Part shown: positions 8,844 through 16,982 of the stretch, piece by piece
Layout: each line of letters begins with the position of its first letter
Numbering within the stretch: the first letter of the stretch is position 1
Source of the DNA: Cupriavidus metallidurans CH34
GTDB taxonomy: Bacteria; Pseudomonadota; Gammaproteobacteria; Burkholderiales; Burkholderiaceae
Assembly (NCBI RefSeq): GCF_000196015.1
Contig: NC_007973.1
Location: 2,108,001-2,172,000 of the forward strand
DNA length: 64,000 bases
Direction: 5' to 3'
Notes under the pieces: generated by a model
Told to the model about the DNA's origin: nothing
Databases searched by the model: none
Seen by the model: only the letters and a program-made list of their open reading frames with translations
Position numbers and translations under genes: made by a program

Positions 8844-9221
8844 TCAGCCGCCTTGGTACATCTCGCGGCTGAGATCGTAGAGATTCTTGCGTAACGTCTT
8901 GCGCTCGTCGGGCGACAGGCGTGGATTGCCACCGCGCTGCCCCTGCCGCGTGGCGCGGTCCGCCATGTCCCGTTCGGACTCGGCCTTGTCTGACCGCCGG
9001 CCGGACGGGCGACCTCGCTCCGAGGCCTGGCCGTTGCCGCCCTGGGCGCTGGATGAGGACTGGCTTTTCGATGTATGAAGCAGATGTGCCATACCCGCCG
9101 ACTGGGCCAGCGCCACGCCGGATGCAGCCGTAATCAGCAGGGTCAGGCCAGCCAGACATGCTGCTCGCGCGTACGTCGCGCGCCGCAGGGTATGCCCAGG
9201 CCGGATTCGCTTCACTTTCAT
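8844..9221 (-). CDS. Small secreted hypothetical protein
   Basis: A 125-residue protein with a clear Sec signal peptide (hydrophobic core AACLAGLTLLITAASGVALA, likely cleaved after ALAQ). The mature part is very polar, rich in Ser, Gly, Arg and Gln, and ends with a charged motif (LSPDERKTLRKNLYDLSREM) of the kind seen in small periplasmic proteins of Burkholderiales. ATG 9221 is chosen because upstream codons do not resemble protein and would enter the ompR promoter. It diverges from ompR, with about 260 bases between. Function unknown. Confidence 0.65.
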   Translation of the reverse strand: MKVKRIRPGHTLRRATYARAACLAGLTLLITAASGVALAQSAGMAHLLHTSKSQSSSSAQGGNGQASERGRPSGRRSDKAESERDMADRATRQGQRGGNPRLSPDERKTLRKNLYDLSREMYQGG

Positions 9222-9447
9222 TGGATAATGGCGGTTTCGACGGCACCCCGACCGCCTGCCATCCAGCATCAACTGGGGGGAGGCTGCGTGGCCCCTGCCG
9301 TCGACAAGGGGCGCGGGATGCCCGTGGTGGCCGTTCCTGAAATTGGACCAAAAATCGGCATCAGGAATACGGTTTGCGGAGTGTAAATGCACAAAAGGTG
9401 CACGCCGCCATACCACAGGGTAAAGTATGTAACGTTTTGTTAAGCCA

Positions 9448-9476
9448 TTTTGAGCGAAAGCGATAGTCGCTAAGAT
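9448..9476 (+). promoter_or_regulatory. Candidate ompR promoter
   Basis: TTTTGA (9448-9453) and TAAGAT (9471-9476) are separated by 17 bases. Transcription would start at or next to ATG 9483, and no Shine-Dalgarno sequence precedes that ATG, so a leaderless transcript is possible. The match to sigma-70 is moderate. Confidence 0.3.
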
Positions 9477-9482
9477 ACCGCC

Positions 9483-10205
9483 ATGGAAAATACCAGCCAC
9501 AAGATTCTCGTCGTGGACGACGACCCGCGCCTGCGCGATCTTCTACGCCGCTATCTCGGCGAGCAGGGCTTCACGGTCCTCGTGGCGGAAAACGCCACGG
9601 CCATGAATAAGCTCTGGCTGCGCGAGCGTTTCGACCTGCTGGTGCTGGACCTGATGATGCCGGGCGAGGACGGCCTTTCCATCTGCCGCCGCCTGCGAGG
9701 CGCCAACGACCAGACCCCGATCATCATGCTCACCGCCAAGGGTGAGGACGTGGACCGTATCGTCGGCCTGGAAATGGGCGCGGACGACTATCTGCCCAAG
9801 CCCTTCAACCCGCGTGAACTGATCGCGCGGATTCACGCCGTGCTGCGCCGCAAGGGTCCCGCCGAAGTGCCTGGCGCCCCGTCGGAAACCCCGGAAACGT
9901 TCGCCTTCGGCGATTTCGTACTCAACCTGGCCACGCGTACGCTGACCAAGAACGACGAGGAAATCACGCTCACCACGGGCGAGTTCTCGGTGCTCAAGGT
10001 TTTCGCGCGCCACCCACGCCAGCCGCTCTCGCGCGAAAAGCTCATGGAAATGGCACGCGGCCGCGAGTACGAAGTCTTCGACCGCAGCCTGGACGTGCAG
10101 ATTTCTCGCCTGCGCAAGCTGATCGAGCCGGATCCGGGTAACCCGCGCTTCATCCAGACGGTCTGGGGCCTGGGTTATGTCTTTATCCCCGATGGCGTGA
10201 AGTAA
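9483..10205 (+). CDS. ompR: OmpR-family two-component response regulator
   Basis: A 240-residue response regulator with receiver domain (residues 1-125) and winged-helix DNA-binding domain (about 140-236). Phosphoacceptor is D56 in LLVLDLMMPG; the acidic pocket is VVDDDPR (about 11-17) and the conserved lysine is in YLPKPFNP. The output domain has the OmpR signature EVFDRSLDVQISRLRKLIE and the GLGYVF ending. It pairs with the kinase gene 26 bases downstream. Sequence features match OmpR and the Bordetella RisA orthologue. It likely controls envelope, osmotic or porin genes. Confidence 0.93.
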   Translation: MENTSHKILVVDDDPRLRDLLRRYLGEQGFTVLVAENATAMNKLWLRERFDLLVLDLMMPGEDGLSICRRLRGANDQTPIIMLTAKGEDVDRIVGLEMGADDYLPKPFNPRELIARIHAVLRRKGPAEVPGAPSETPETFAFGDFVLNLATRTLTKNDEEITLTTGEFSVLKVFARHPRQPLSREKLMEMARGREYEVFDRSLDVQISRLRKLIEPDPGNPRFIQTVWGLGYVFIPDGVK

Positions 10206-10231
10206 TTCCGGTCGCACCTCACAGCTTCATC

Positions 10232-11581
10232 GTGGCGACCGCTCTCGGCCGTACCGCAACGCGGTTCTTTGGTTCGCTCTTCTGGCGAACCTTCATGCTG
10301 ATCGCCCTGTTGCTGGCGATCTCGCTGGGTATCTGGTTCCAGAGCTACCGGCTCTTCGAACGCGCGCCGCGTGCCCAGCAGATCGCCATGCAGGTAGTCA
10401 GCGTGGTCAAGCTCACCCGCGCGGCCCTGCTCTACTCGGACCCGGCTCGTCGCCGGTTCCTTCTGCTCGACCTCGTCCAGAACGAGGGCATCAAGGTCTA
10501 TCCGCGCGAGAAGGACGATGACTTCGCCGCGCCCACGGCCAACCCGTTCCTGACACAACTCGTGCAACAGGAGATTCGCGGCCGCCTGGGCGAAGACACG
10601 GTCATCGCGACCACGGTCAACGACATTCCCGGCGTGTGGGTCAGCTTCGAAATCGAAGGCGACGACTACTGGGTCGCCATCAGCCCAGAACGATTCGAGC
10701 GCGTGCCAGGCATCCAGTGGCTCTGGTGGAGTATCGCGGCGCTGATGCTGTCGATCATCGGCGCGGCATTCATCACCGCGCGCGTCAACTATCCGCTCAA
10801 ACGACTGGCCAACGCCGCGCGCCAGATCGGGTCCGGTGGCGATCCGCCGCCGCTGCGCGAACAGGGCGCAAGCGAAGTGGCGCAGGCCAACCGCAGCTTC
10901 AACCAGATGGTGCACGACCTGCGTCAGCTCGATGACGACCGTGTAGTGATGCTGGCAGGTATCTCGCACGATCTGCGCACGCCGCTCACCCGCCTGCGGC
11001 TGGAAACCGAAATGTCCCCCGTGGACAACGTCACCCGCGACGCGATGATCGCCGACATCGAACAGATGGACGCGATCATCGGCCAGTTCCTGAACTATGC
11101 CCGGCCAGGGCAGGAAGTCGTGGAACCGGTCGATCTGTCGACGCTCGTGCAAGAGTCCGTCGGCGTCTATGCCGCGCATGACGACGTGCGCATCCACGTG
11201 CGATCGAACGGCCCGGTGATGGCCATGGCCAACCGCATGGAAATCCAGCGCATTCTCGACAACCTCGTGGAGAACGCGCGGCGCTACGCCAAGGACGAAG
11301 AGACCGGCATGGCCGAAGTGGAGATCTCCACGCGCGTCGAGGACAAGGATGCGTTGCTGGTAGTGGCGGACAACGGCATGGGCGTGCCAGACGAAGAACT
11401 GTCGCTGCTGACGCGCCCGTTCTACCGGCTCGACGCCGCCCGCAGCGAGGCCAAGGGGGCCGGCCTGGGCATGTCCATCGTCAACCGCATCCTGCAGCGC
11501 AACGGCGGCAGGCTGGTCCTTGCCAACCGTCCGGCGCCCAAGTCCGGGCTGGTGGTCAGCGCAATCTTCCGGCGCGCCTGA
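10232..11581 (+). CDS. envZ: EnvZ/RisS-type sensor histidine kinase
   Basis: A 449-residue membrane histidine kinase. Two transmembrane helices (about 21-37 and 163-181) flank a periplasmic sensor of about 125 residues; HAMP, dimerisation and ATPase domains follow. Autophosphorylation site is H246 in LAGISHDLRTPLTRLRLETE; the N box (NLVENARRYA), G1 box (VADNGMGVP) and G2 box (GAGLGMSIV) are intact. It should phosphorylate the OmpR-like regulator encoded just upstream. Annotated start is GTG 10232 and no strong Shine-Dalgarno sequence is seen. Confidence 0.92.
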   Translation: MATALGRTATRFFGSLFWRTFMLIALLLAISLGIWFQSYRLFERAPRAQQIAMQVVSVVKLTRAALLYSDPARRRFLLLDLVQNEGIKVYPREKDDDFAAPTANPFLTQLVQQEIRGRLGEDTVIATTVNDIPGVWVSFEIEGDDYWVAISPERFERVPGIQWLWWSIAALMLSIIGAAFITARVNYPLKRLANAARQIGSGGDPPPLREQGASEVAQANRSFNQMVHDLRQLDDDRVVMLAGISHDLRTPLTRLRLETEMSPVDNVTRDAMIADIEQMDAIIGQFLNYARPGQEVVEPVDLSTLVQESVGVYAAHDDVRIHVRSNGPVMAMANRMEIQRILDNLVENARRYAKDEETGMAEVEISTRVEDKDALLVVADNGMGVPDEELSLLTRPFYRLDAARSEAKGAGLGMSIVNRILQRNGGRLVLANRPAPKSGLVVSAIFRRA

Positions 11582-11835
11582 GCGCCATCTCGCGAAAATC
11601 GCCGCGAATGTATTCGATGCGGCGCATTGACAGGTTTTCGACAGCAAACGATAGGGTTTTGTAAGCTCGCTGACAGGCGATTGACAGCGATTCAGCGCAC
11701 ACTTCCGCCCATCGACAGGTCCGATGCATACCGTTGCATCCCTAGCCATGGCACCACCTGCCGCAACCCCAAACGCCCTGGCTGCCCACACCGAAAACAT
11801 ACCGCCGGTCAACCGGCGGTGATCGAGAGACAGCC

Positions 11836-13125
11836 ATGTCCAGCACTACCCAGTCACAACACGGATTCCGCACCGTGTTCCGCGTTGTCAGCGGCAACTT
11901 CCTGGAAATGTACGACTTCATGGTCTATGGCTTTTACGCTGCAGCCATCGCCCGTACGTTCTTTCCTTCGGATAATGAATTCGCATCGCTGATGCTCTCG
12001 CTGGCCACGTTCGGCGCGGGCTTCCTGATGCGACCATTGGGCGCCATCATCCTGGGCGCCTATATCGATCACCACGGGCGTCGCAAAGGCCTGATCCTCA
12101 CGCTGATCCTGATGGCGGCCGGCACGCTGCTCATTGCGGTAGTGCCAGGGTACGCGGCGATCGGCGTGGCCGCGCCGCTGCTAGTCCTGTTCGGACGACT
12201 GCTGCAGGGCTTCTCCGCAGGCGTGGAACTGGGCGGTGTATCGGTGTATCTGTCCGAGATCGCCAAGCCCGGCAAGAAGGGCTTCTACGTGGCATGGCAA
12301 TCGGCCAGCCAGCAGGTAGCCGTGATCTTCGCGGGCCTGCTCGGCGTGATCCTGCACGCCACACTGGCGCCGGCGCAGATGGATAGCTGGGGCTGGCGTG
12401 TGCCGTTCCTGATCGGCTGCCTGATCGTGCCGTTCCTGTTCATCATCCGCCGCTCGCTCGAGGAGACCGAGGAGTTCCGCACGCGCAAGCATCGTCCGAG
12501 CGTGAACGAGATCTATCGTTCGATGCTCGACAACTGGGGCATCATCATCGCCGGCTGCATGATGGTGGTGATGACCACGGTGTCGTTCTACATGATCACC
12601 GCCTACACGCCGACCTTCGGCAAGACCGTGCTGAAGCTCGACGACGTGGACAACCTGATCGTCACGATGTGCGTCGGCCTGTCGAACTTTATCTGGCTGC
12701 CGCTGATGGGCGCGGTGTCCGACCGCATTGGCCGCAAGCCGCTGCTGGTGTTCTTCACGATCGCCACGCTGGTGACCGCCTACCCCGCCGTTTCGTGGCT
12801 GGTGGCCGCCCCGTCGTTCGAACGCCTGCTGATGGTGGAGCTGTGGCTCTCCTTCCTGTACGGCAGCTATAACGGCGCAATGGTCGTCACGCTGACCGAA
12901 GTCATGCCGCCCGCCGTGCGCACCGCCGGCTTCTCGCTGGCATACAGCCTGGCCACGGCACTGTTCGGCGGCTTTACGCCAGCGATCTCGACCTACCTGA
13001 TCCACGCCACGGGCAACAAGGCCGCGCCGGGTCTGTGGCTGATGTTCGCCGCCGCATGCGGTCTGGTTGCCACGATCATCATCTTCCGCACACGTCGCGA
13101 GCAGTCCGCGCTGAGCGCCGCATAA
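11836..13125 (+). CDS. MFS metabolite:H+ symporter (citrate/tricarballylate type)
   Basis: A 429-residue twelve-helix transporter of the MHS subfamily, which imports carboxylates with protons. The signature [16 protein letters not shown] opens the protein; the loop 2-3 motif ([17 protein letters not shown]) and the glycine-rich [19 protein letters not shown] follow, then the second-half repeat [12 protein letters not shown]. The closest family reading is CitA/TcuC-like citrate or tricarballylate uptake; the exact substrate is inferred only. It stands alone, about 250 bases after the kinase gene, in a stretch where I saw no other gene. Confidence 0.85.
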   Translation: MSSTTQSQHGFRTVFRVVSGNFLEMYDFMVYGFYAAAIARTFFPSDNEFASLMLSLATFGAGFLMRPLGAIILGAYIDHHGRRKGLILTLILMAAGTLLIAVVPGYAAIGVAAPLLVLFGRLLQGFSAGVELGGVSVYLSEIAKPGKKGFYVAWQSASQQVAVIFAGLLGVILHATLAPAQMDSWGWRVPFLIGCLIVPFLFIIRRSLEETEEFRTRKHRPSVNEIYRSMLDNWGIIIAGCMMVVMTTVSFYMITAYTPTFGKTVLKLDDVDNLIVTMCVGLSNFIWLPLMGAVSDRIGRKPLLVFFTIATLVTAYPAVSWLVAAPSFERLLMVELWLSFLYGSYNGAMVVTLTEVMPPAVRTAGFSLAYSLATALFGGFTPAISTYLIHATGNKAAPGLWLMFAAACGLVATIIIFRTRREQSALSAA

Positions 13126-13161
13126 CATCACGTGGCACGTATCGCGCGTCACCTGACGCCA

Positions 13162-13218
13162 CACGCCGCCTTCACATTCCTGCCAAATCGCATAGCAGGC
13201 AAGCGTGAAGGCGGCGTG
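13162..13218. other. Long intergenic hairpin
   Basis: CACGCCGCCTTCAC and its perfect 14-base complement enclose an inner CCTGC/GCAGG pair. It lies 36 bases after the MFS stop codon without a following T-run, so it may end transcription weakly, protect the 3' end, or be a REP-like unit. Apart from this and the ahpC promoter, nothing was seen in 13126-13471. Confidence 0.6.
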
Positions 13219-13341
13219 ACCCGTTTCAGATCCCTCTGAATTTCTACGGTGTCCCCGTCAGGCGCGTCCGCGCATGGCATACTCCCCCGTGCTTCGTCTC
13301 TCCCCCTAGGCGCTGCCTATCGGGCTGTTTGAGAATATCAA

Positions 13342-13371
13342 TTGGCCGCAGCGCCTCCGACGACGCATAAT
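13342..13371 (+). promoter_or_regulatory. Candidate ahpC promoter
   Basis: TTGGCC (13342-13347) and CATAAT (13366-13371) are 18 bases apart, about 100 bases before ahpC. Peroxiredoxin genes of this type are often OxyR-activated, but I could not define a convincing OxyR site by eye. Confidence 0.35.
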
Positions 13372-13471
13372 CCCCCTTTGTTGCACTCGCACAAGTGACA
13401 TTTCCATTGCATCAGGGAACTCGCCATGCGAATGCGCGCCTCATTCTGTTCAACCGTATCAGGAGAAGTGT

Positions 13472-14020
13472 ATGAAGACCGTTGGTGACAAGCTCGAAGC
13501 CTTCCACGTCGTTGGCGTCAAGCCCGGTTTCAACAACCACGAAGAGAACGGCCAGTCGGCGTTTGAAGACATCACCGAAAAGTCGTTCGAAGGCAAGTGG
13601 AAGGTCATCTACTTCTACCCGAAGGACTTCACGTTCGTGTGCCCGACCGAAATCGTGGCCTTCGCGAAGCTGAACGGCGACTTCGCCGATCGTGACGCGA
13701 TCGTGCTGGGTGGCTCGACCGACAACGAGTTCGTGAAGCTGGCATGGCGTCGCGAACACAAGGACCTGAACAAGCTGAACCAGTGGCAATTCGCCGACGT
13801 GACCGGTTCGCTGGTGGATCAACTGGGCGTGCGCGACCAGGCCGCCGGTGTTGCGCTGCGCGCCACGTTCATCGTCGACCCGGACAACACGATCCAGCAC
13901 GTTTCGGTGAACAACCTGAACGTCGGCCGTAACCCGGAAGAAGTCCTGCGTATCCTGGACGGTCTGCAAACGGACGAACTCTGCCCGTGCAACCGTGCAG
14001 TTGGTGGCGCCACGCTGTAA
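13472..14020 (+). CDS. ahpC: Alkyl hydroperoxide reductase AhpC (2-Cys peroxiredoxin)
   Basis: A 182-residue typical peroxiredoxin that reduces H2O2 and organic peroxides in the cytosol. The peroxidatic cysteine is C57 in DFTFVCPTEIVAF; C-terminal cysteines C171 and C173 (DELCPCNRAVGG) provide the resolving thiol. An AGGAG Shine-Dalgarno sequence precedes ATG 13472. Its partner ahpD follows, so electrons probably come from the AhpD/dihydrolipoamide route rather than AhpF; that is known for AhpC-AhpD pairs and inferred here from gene order. Confidence 0.95.
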   Translation: MKTVGDKLEAFHVVGVKPGFNNHEENGQSAFEDITEKSFEGKWKVIYFYPKDFTFVCPTEIVAFAKLNGDFADRDAIVLGGSTDNEFVKLAWRREHKDLNKLNQWQFADVTGSLVDQLGVRDQAAGVALRATFIVDPDNTIQHVSVNNLNVGRNPEEVLRILDGLQTDELCPCNRAVGGATL

Positions 14021-14064
14021 TCGGCCTGCCTGCCAGTCGCCTCGAGCAAACTGGCGTATCAAGC

Positions 14065-14116
14065 GTGAAAGGGCCAGCGCCCTTTCACGTCGAAACCCGC
14101 TCCGTGCGGGTTTTTT
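14065..14116 (+). terminator. Double hairpin terminator between ahpC and ahpD
   Basis: A 10-bp stem (GTGAAAGGGC/GCCCTTTCAC, 14065-14088) is followed by AAACCCGC/GCGGGTTT and a T6 run (14093-14116). The second hairpin is a standard Rho-independent terminator. It should reduce read-through from ahpC into ahpD. Confidence 0.8.
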
Positions 14117-14141
14117 GAGCCCTCGACGATAGGAGAAATAA

Positions 14142-14663
14142 ATGGAATTCCTCAGCACGATCAAGAATTTGATCCCTGACTATGCAAAGGACATCCGTCT
14201 GAACGTGGACGGCACGATTGCACGCTCGTCGCTGGAAGGCAACGACGCGGTTGGCGTGGCGCTTGCGGCCGCTTTTGCCGCCAAGAGCAAGGTCCTGGTC
14301 GATGCCATCCGCAATGCGAACGTGCTGTCGCCGGAAGAAGTCAACGGCGCGCTGACGGCCGCCGCGCTGATGGGGATGAACAACCTCTGGTATCCCTATG
14401 TCGAGATGGCCGAGGACCCCGATCTGGCCAGCCAGCCCGCAGGCCTGCGCATGAACGCCTATGCCACCCATGGTGGCGTGGACAAGCGGCGCTTCGAGAT
14501 GTACGCGCTGGCCGCATCGGTCATCGGCAAGTGCCATTTCTGCATCAAGTCGCACTACCAACTACTGAAGACCGAGCAAGGCATGACTGCTCAGCAACTG
14601 CGCGACGTAGGCCGCATCGCCGCGGTGATCGGCGCTGCTGCGAATGTGATCGCTGCCGAGTAA
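14142..14663 (+). CDS. ahpD: Alkylhydroperoxidase AhpD
   Basis: A 173-residue helical protein of the AhpD/CMD family, which passes electrons from lipoylated dihydrolipoamide succinyltransferase to AhpC. The redox motif is CHFC (C131, C134) followed by H138 in the KCHFCIKSH context; upstream acidic residues of the proton relay are present (VEMAEDPDL). AGGAG lies about 9 bases before ATG 14142. The terminator before it suggests that it is expressed at a lower level than ahpC or from its own promoter. Confidence 0.93.
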   Translation: MEFLSTIKNLIPDYAKDIRLNVDGTIARSSLEGNDAVGVALAAAFAAKSKVLVDAIRNANVLSPEEVNGALTAAALMGMNNLWYPYVEMAEDPDLASQPAGLRMNAYATHGGVDKRRFEMYALAASVIGKCHFCIKSHYQLLKTEQGMTAQQLRDVGRIAAVIGAAANVIAAE

Positions 14664-14703
14664 TCCGGGAGGTACGCGGGTAAATCACCTGCGTGACGGA
14701 TGC

Positions 14704-14742
14704 AAGCCGGCGCGCGCCCTCACGGGTGCCGCCGGCTTTTCC
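14704..14742 (+). terminator. Terminator after ahpD
   Basis: Stem AAGCCGGCG / CGCCGGCTT with a GC-rich loop, followed by TTTTCCTTT, 40 bases after the ahpD stop codon. Confidence 0.75.
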
Positions 14743-14868
14743 TTTGCTGCGCGGCGAACGTGAATACGCACGCATCGTGGAAATGTCACACATCAGACAT
14801 CGTTGTACCGATGCATTTGTGCACCGGACGGCCTACAATCCACCCAAGGCCACGTCATCGTTACCGCC

Positions 14869-15447
14869 ATGAGCACCCTGCCTTCGCAAAATTCGCCCCG
14901 CTTCCGGTTTCGCCTGGCCGCGACCTACGACTGGGGCGATATCGCCGCCGTCACGCAACATGCCTACGGGCAATATGAGCTCGAAATCATGGAGGACTGT
15001 CGCGCATCGTTCCAGCGCGGCATGCAATCCGTGCTGGCCGCCAAGGACAACCCGGATATGGAATGGTGGGTCGCGGAGACCGACCATGGCATCAGCGGCG
15101 CGGTGCTGTTCTGCCACCCCGACGCAACTGTGCCGGCCCTCGACGGCAGTATGGTCACGCTCACGCAGCCCGAAGCGCGCCTGCTATCGGTCAGCCCGCA
15201 GGCACGGGGACTTGGACTGGGGCACCGGCTGATGCAGATCTGCATCCAGCGTGCGCGCGACATCGGGTCGAAGACGCTGGTCTGCCGCACCATGCCGGAA
15301 ATGGATTCCGCCAACCGTCTGTGCCAGCAGATGGGATTCGAGAAACGCACGGAAGCTGGCGCGCGTCACGGCGCGATGGCGCGGCTGATCGACTACGTCT
15401 ATCCGATCACCGCCGAAACGGCGGAAGCTACAGCGCCGAAGGCCTGA
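14869..15447 (+). CDS. GNAT-family N-acetyltransferase
   Basis: A 192-residue acetyltransferase with the acetyl-CoA pyrophosphate loop SPQARGLGLGHRL (motif A, Q/RxxGxG/A form) at about 115-127 and a central GNAT fold. The N-terminal part (AAVTQHAYGQYELEIMEDCR) likely forms the acceptor site. ATG 14869 is chosen because the longer in-frame reading begins with residues that do not fit the family. Acceptor substrate is unknown. It converges with ispF. Confidence 0.8.
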   Translation: MSTLPSQNSPRFRFRLAATYDWGDIAAVTQHAYGQYELEIMEDCRASFQRGMQSVLAAKDNPDMEWWVAETDHGISGAVLFCHPDATVPALDGSMVTLTQPEARLLSVSPQARGLGLGHRLMQICIQRARDIGSKTLVCRTMPEMDSANRLCQQMGFEKRTEAGARHGAMARLIDYVYPITAETAEATAPKA

Positions 15448-15484
15448 CGGCCAACGGCGCGATTTCAGACTTCAGGCGACAAGC

Positions 15485-15991
15485 TCAGTCCTGGGCGTCG
15501 CCGTTGCGGCGGTAGATCAGTACCGCCGCCTGCGCCACGATCCCCTCCTCCTTTCCTTCGAAGCCCAGTTTCTCGTTGGTCTTCGCCTTCACGTTGCAGC
15601 GCGTGACGGGCAGGCCGAGATCTTCCGCGAGATTGGCCACCATGCCGCTGATATGCGGCGCCAGCTTGGGCTTCTGCGCGATGACCGTGGCGTCGACGTT
15701 GCCGATCTCGTAACCGGCTTCGCGCACACGACGGACCGCCTCACGCAGCAATACCCGGCTGTCGGCGCCAGCGAAATTCGGATCGGTATCGGGAAAGTGG
15801 CGACCAATATCGCCCAGCGCCGCGGCACCGAACAACGCATCTGTCACGGCATGCAGCAGCGCGTCGGCATCGGAATGACCGAGCAGTCCGCGATCGTGTG
15901 GAATGTCCACGCCACCGAGGATCAGCTTGCGGCCCGGCACCAGGGCGTGAACGTCATAGCCTTGGCCAATGCGGATATCGAACGGGTTCAA
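15485..15991 (-). CDS. ispF: 2-C-methyl-D-erythritol 2,4-cyclodiphosphate synthase
   Basis: A 168-residue enzyme of the non-mevalonate isoprenoid pathway, releasing CMP to form the cyclic diphosphate. The zinc site GQGYDVHAL (D13, H15), the signature [18 protein letters not shown] and the C-terminal [13 protein letters not shown] are intact. The start is TTG 15991: it is preceded at correct spacing by AGGAG, and the protein then begins [13 protein letters not shown] as in relatives; longer readings run back into ispD. It lies 32 bases after ispD in the same operon, the common arrangement for this pair. Confidence 0.93.
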   Translation of the reverse strand: MNPFDIRIGQGYDVHALVPGRKLILGGVDIPHDRGLLGHSDADALLHAVTDALFGAAALGDIGRHFPDTDPNFAGADSRVLLREAVRRVREAGYEIGNVDATVIAQKPKLAPHISGMVANLAEDLGLPVTRCNVKAKTNEKLGFEGKEEGIVAQAAVLIYRRNGDAQD

Positions 15992-16023
15992 TGCGGCTCC
16001 TTTGTCTGGATGGATCACGTTTG

Positions 16024-16764
16024 TCACGTGTTGGAAGTCGGTGTGCCAGTGCGCAACAGTACGTCCGCCAGCGCGAAATCCTCGGGGTATGTCACCTTGA
16101 AGTTGCGCAGCGAACCATTCACCAGGCGCGGATGCAGTCCAAGCCGCTCGATCGCACTCGCCTCGTCGGTCACCACCGCGCCCGCGGCCAGCGCATCCTC
16201 CAGCGCATGGCGCAGCACGCCGATTCGGAACATCTGCGGTGTCTGGGCTTGCCACAGTCCTTCGCGCGGCACGGTGGCGCCGATGCGGGCAGCGGCGTCG
16301 GCACGCTTGAGCGTGTCCGGCACCGGCACGGCAAGAATGCCGCCGATCGGCTCGCTGGCGGCATCGTCGGACTCGACAGCGCGCACAAGTGTGTCGATCA
16401 TCGCGGGCGTCAGGCCGGGCCGGGCCGCATCGTGCACGAGCACCCAGTCGGTATCCACTGCGCCCATGGTCCCAAGATGATGGAGACCGGCGAGTACCGA
16501 GGCATGGCGGGAATCACCGCCGACGAACGCTGTATCGAAGCGGAGCCCGGCAAAGGCGGCGGCGCCGAAACGGGACTCGAGCGGCATGTCGTCGGGGGCC
16601 AGCACCAGCGCGGTGGCGCTGATGGCATCGCAAGCGGAAAAGGCGGCCAGCGCATACCAAAGCATCGGCCGTCCGGCCACGGTCTGGTACTGCTTCTGGA
16701 TGGGGCCTCCGGCACGACTGCCGGTACCGGCACAGGGAATCAGGGCGAAGCGGCGATCTGACAC
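16024..16764 (-). CDS. ispD: 2-C-methyl-D-erythritol 4-phosphate cytidylyltransferase
   Basis: About 246 residues, the enzyme that joins CTP to MEP in isoprenoid synthesis. The nucleotide-binding motif is [10 protein letters not shown] followed by QKQYQ, and the substrate-site motif [10 protein letters not shown] and [10 protein letters not shown] are present. I chose GTG 16764, which gives the family-like beginning [13 protein letters not shown]; an in-frame ATG at 16848 would add 28 residues that do not resemble the family. No strong Shine-Dalgarno sequence is visible at either. It is upstream of ispF in one operon and diverges from mfd. Confidence 0.9.
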   Translation of the reverse strand: MSDRRFALIPCAGTGSRAGGPIQKQYQTVAGRPMLWYALAAFSACDAISATALVLAPDDMPLESRFGAAAFAGLRFDTAFVGGDSRHASVLAGLHHLGTMGAVDTDWVLVHDAARPGLTPAMIDTLVRAVESDDAASEPIGGILAVPVPDTLKRADAAARIGATVPREGLWQAQTPQMFRIGVLRHALEDALAAGAVVTDEASAIERLGLHPRLVNGSLRNFKVTYPEDFALADVLLRTGTPTSNT

Positions 16765-16982
16765 GGATTTGCGGGAGATGGAATATCGGAAACCGGCCGG
16801 CAAACCGGCCGGGGTGCATTCTATAATACGGCCCTCGCCCGCCGCCATCTGGCACTGCCGATGCAGTGGGCATGAACCATGATCCTCGCCCGTGAACAGC
16901 CCGGGCCCAGCCCGTCACAGGGCAACAACGGGCCCTCGCAAACGCCGGCGGGGTGTTGTCGTTTCAAGCGCCTCTGCTGCCA

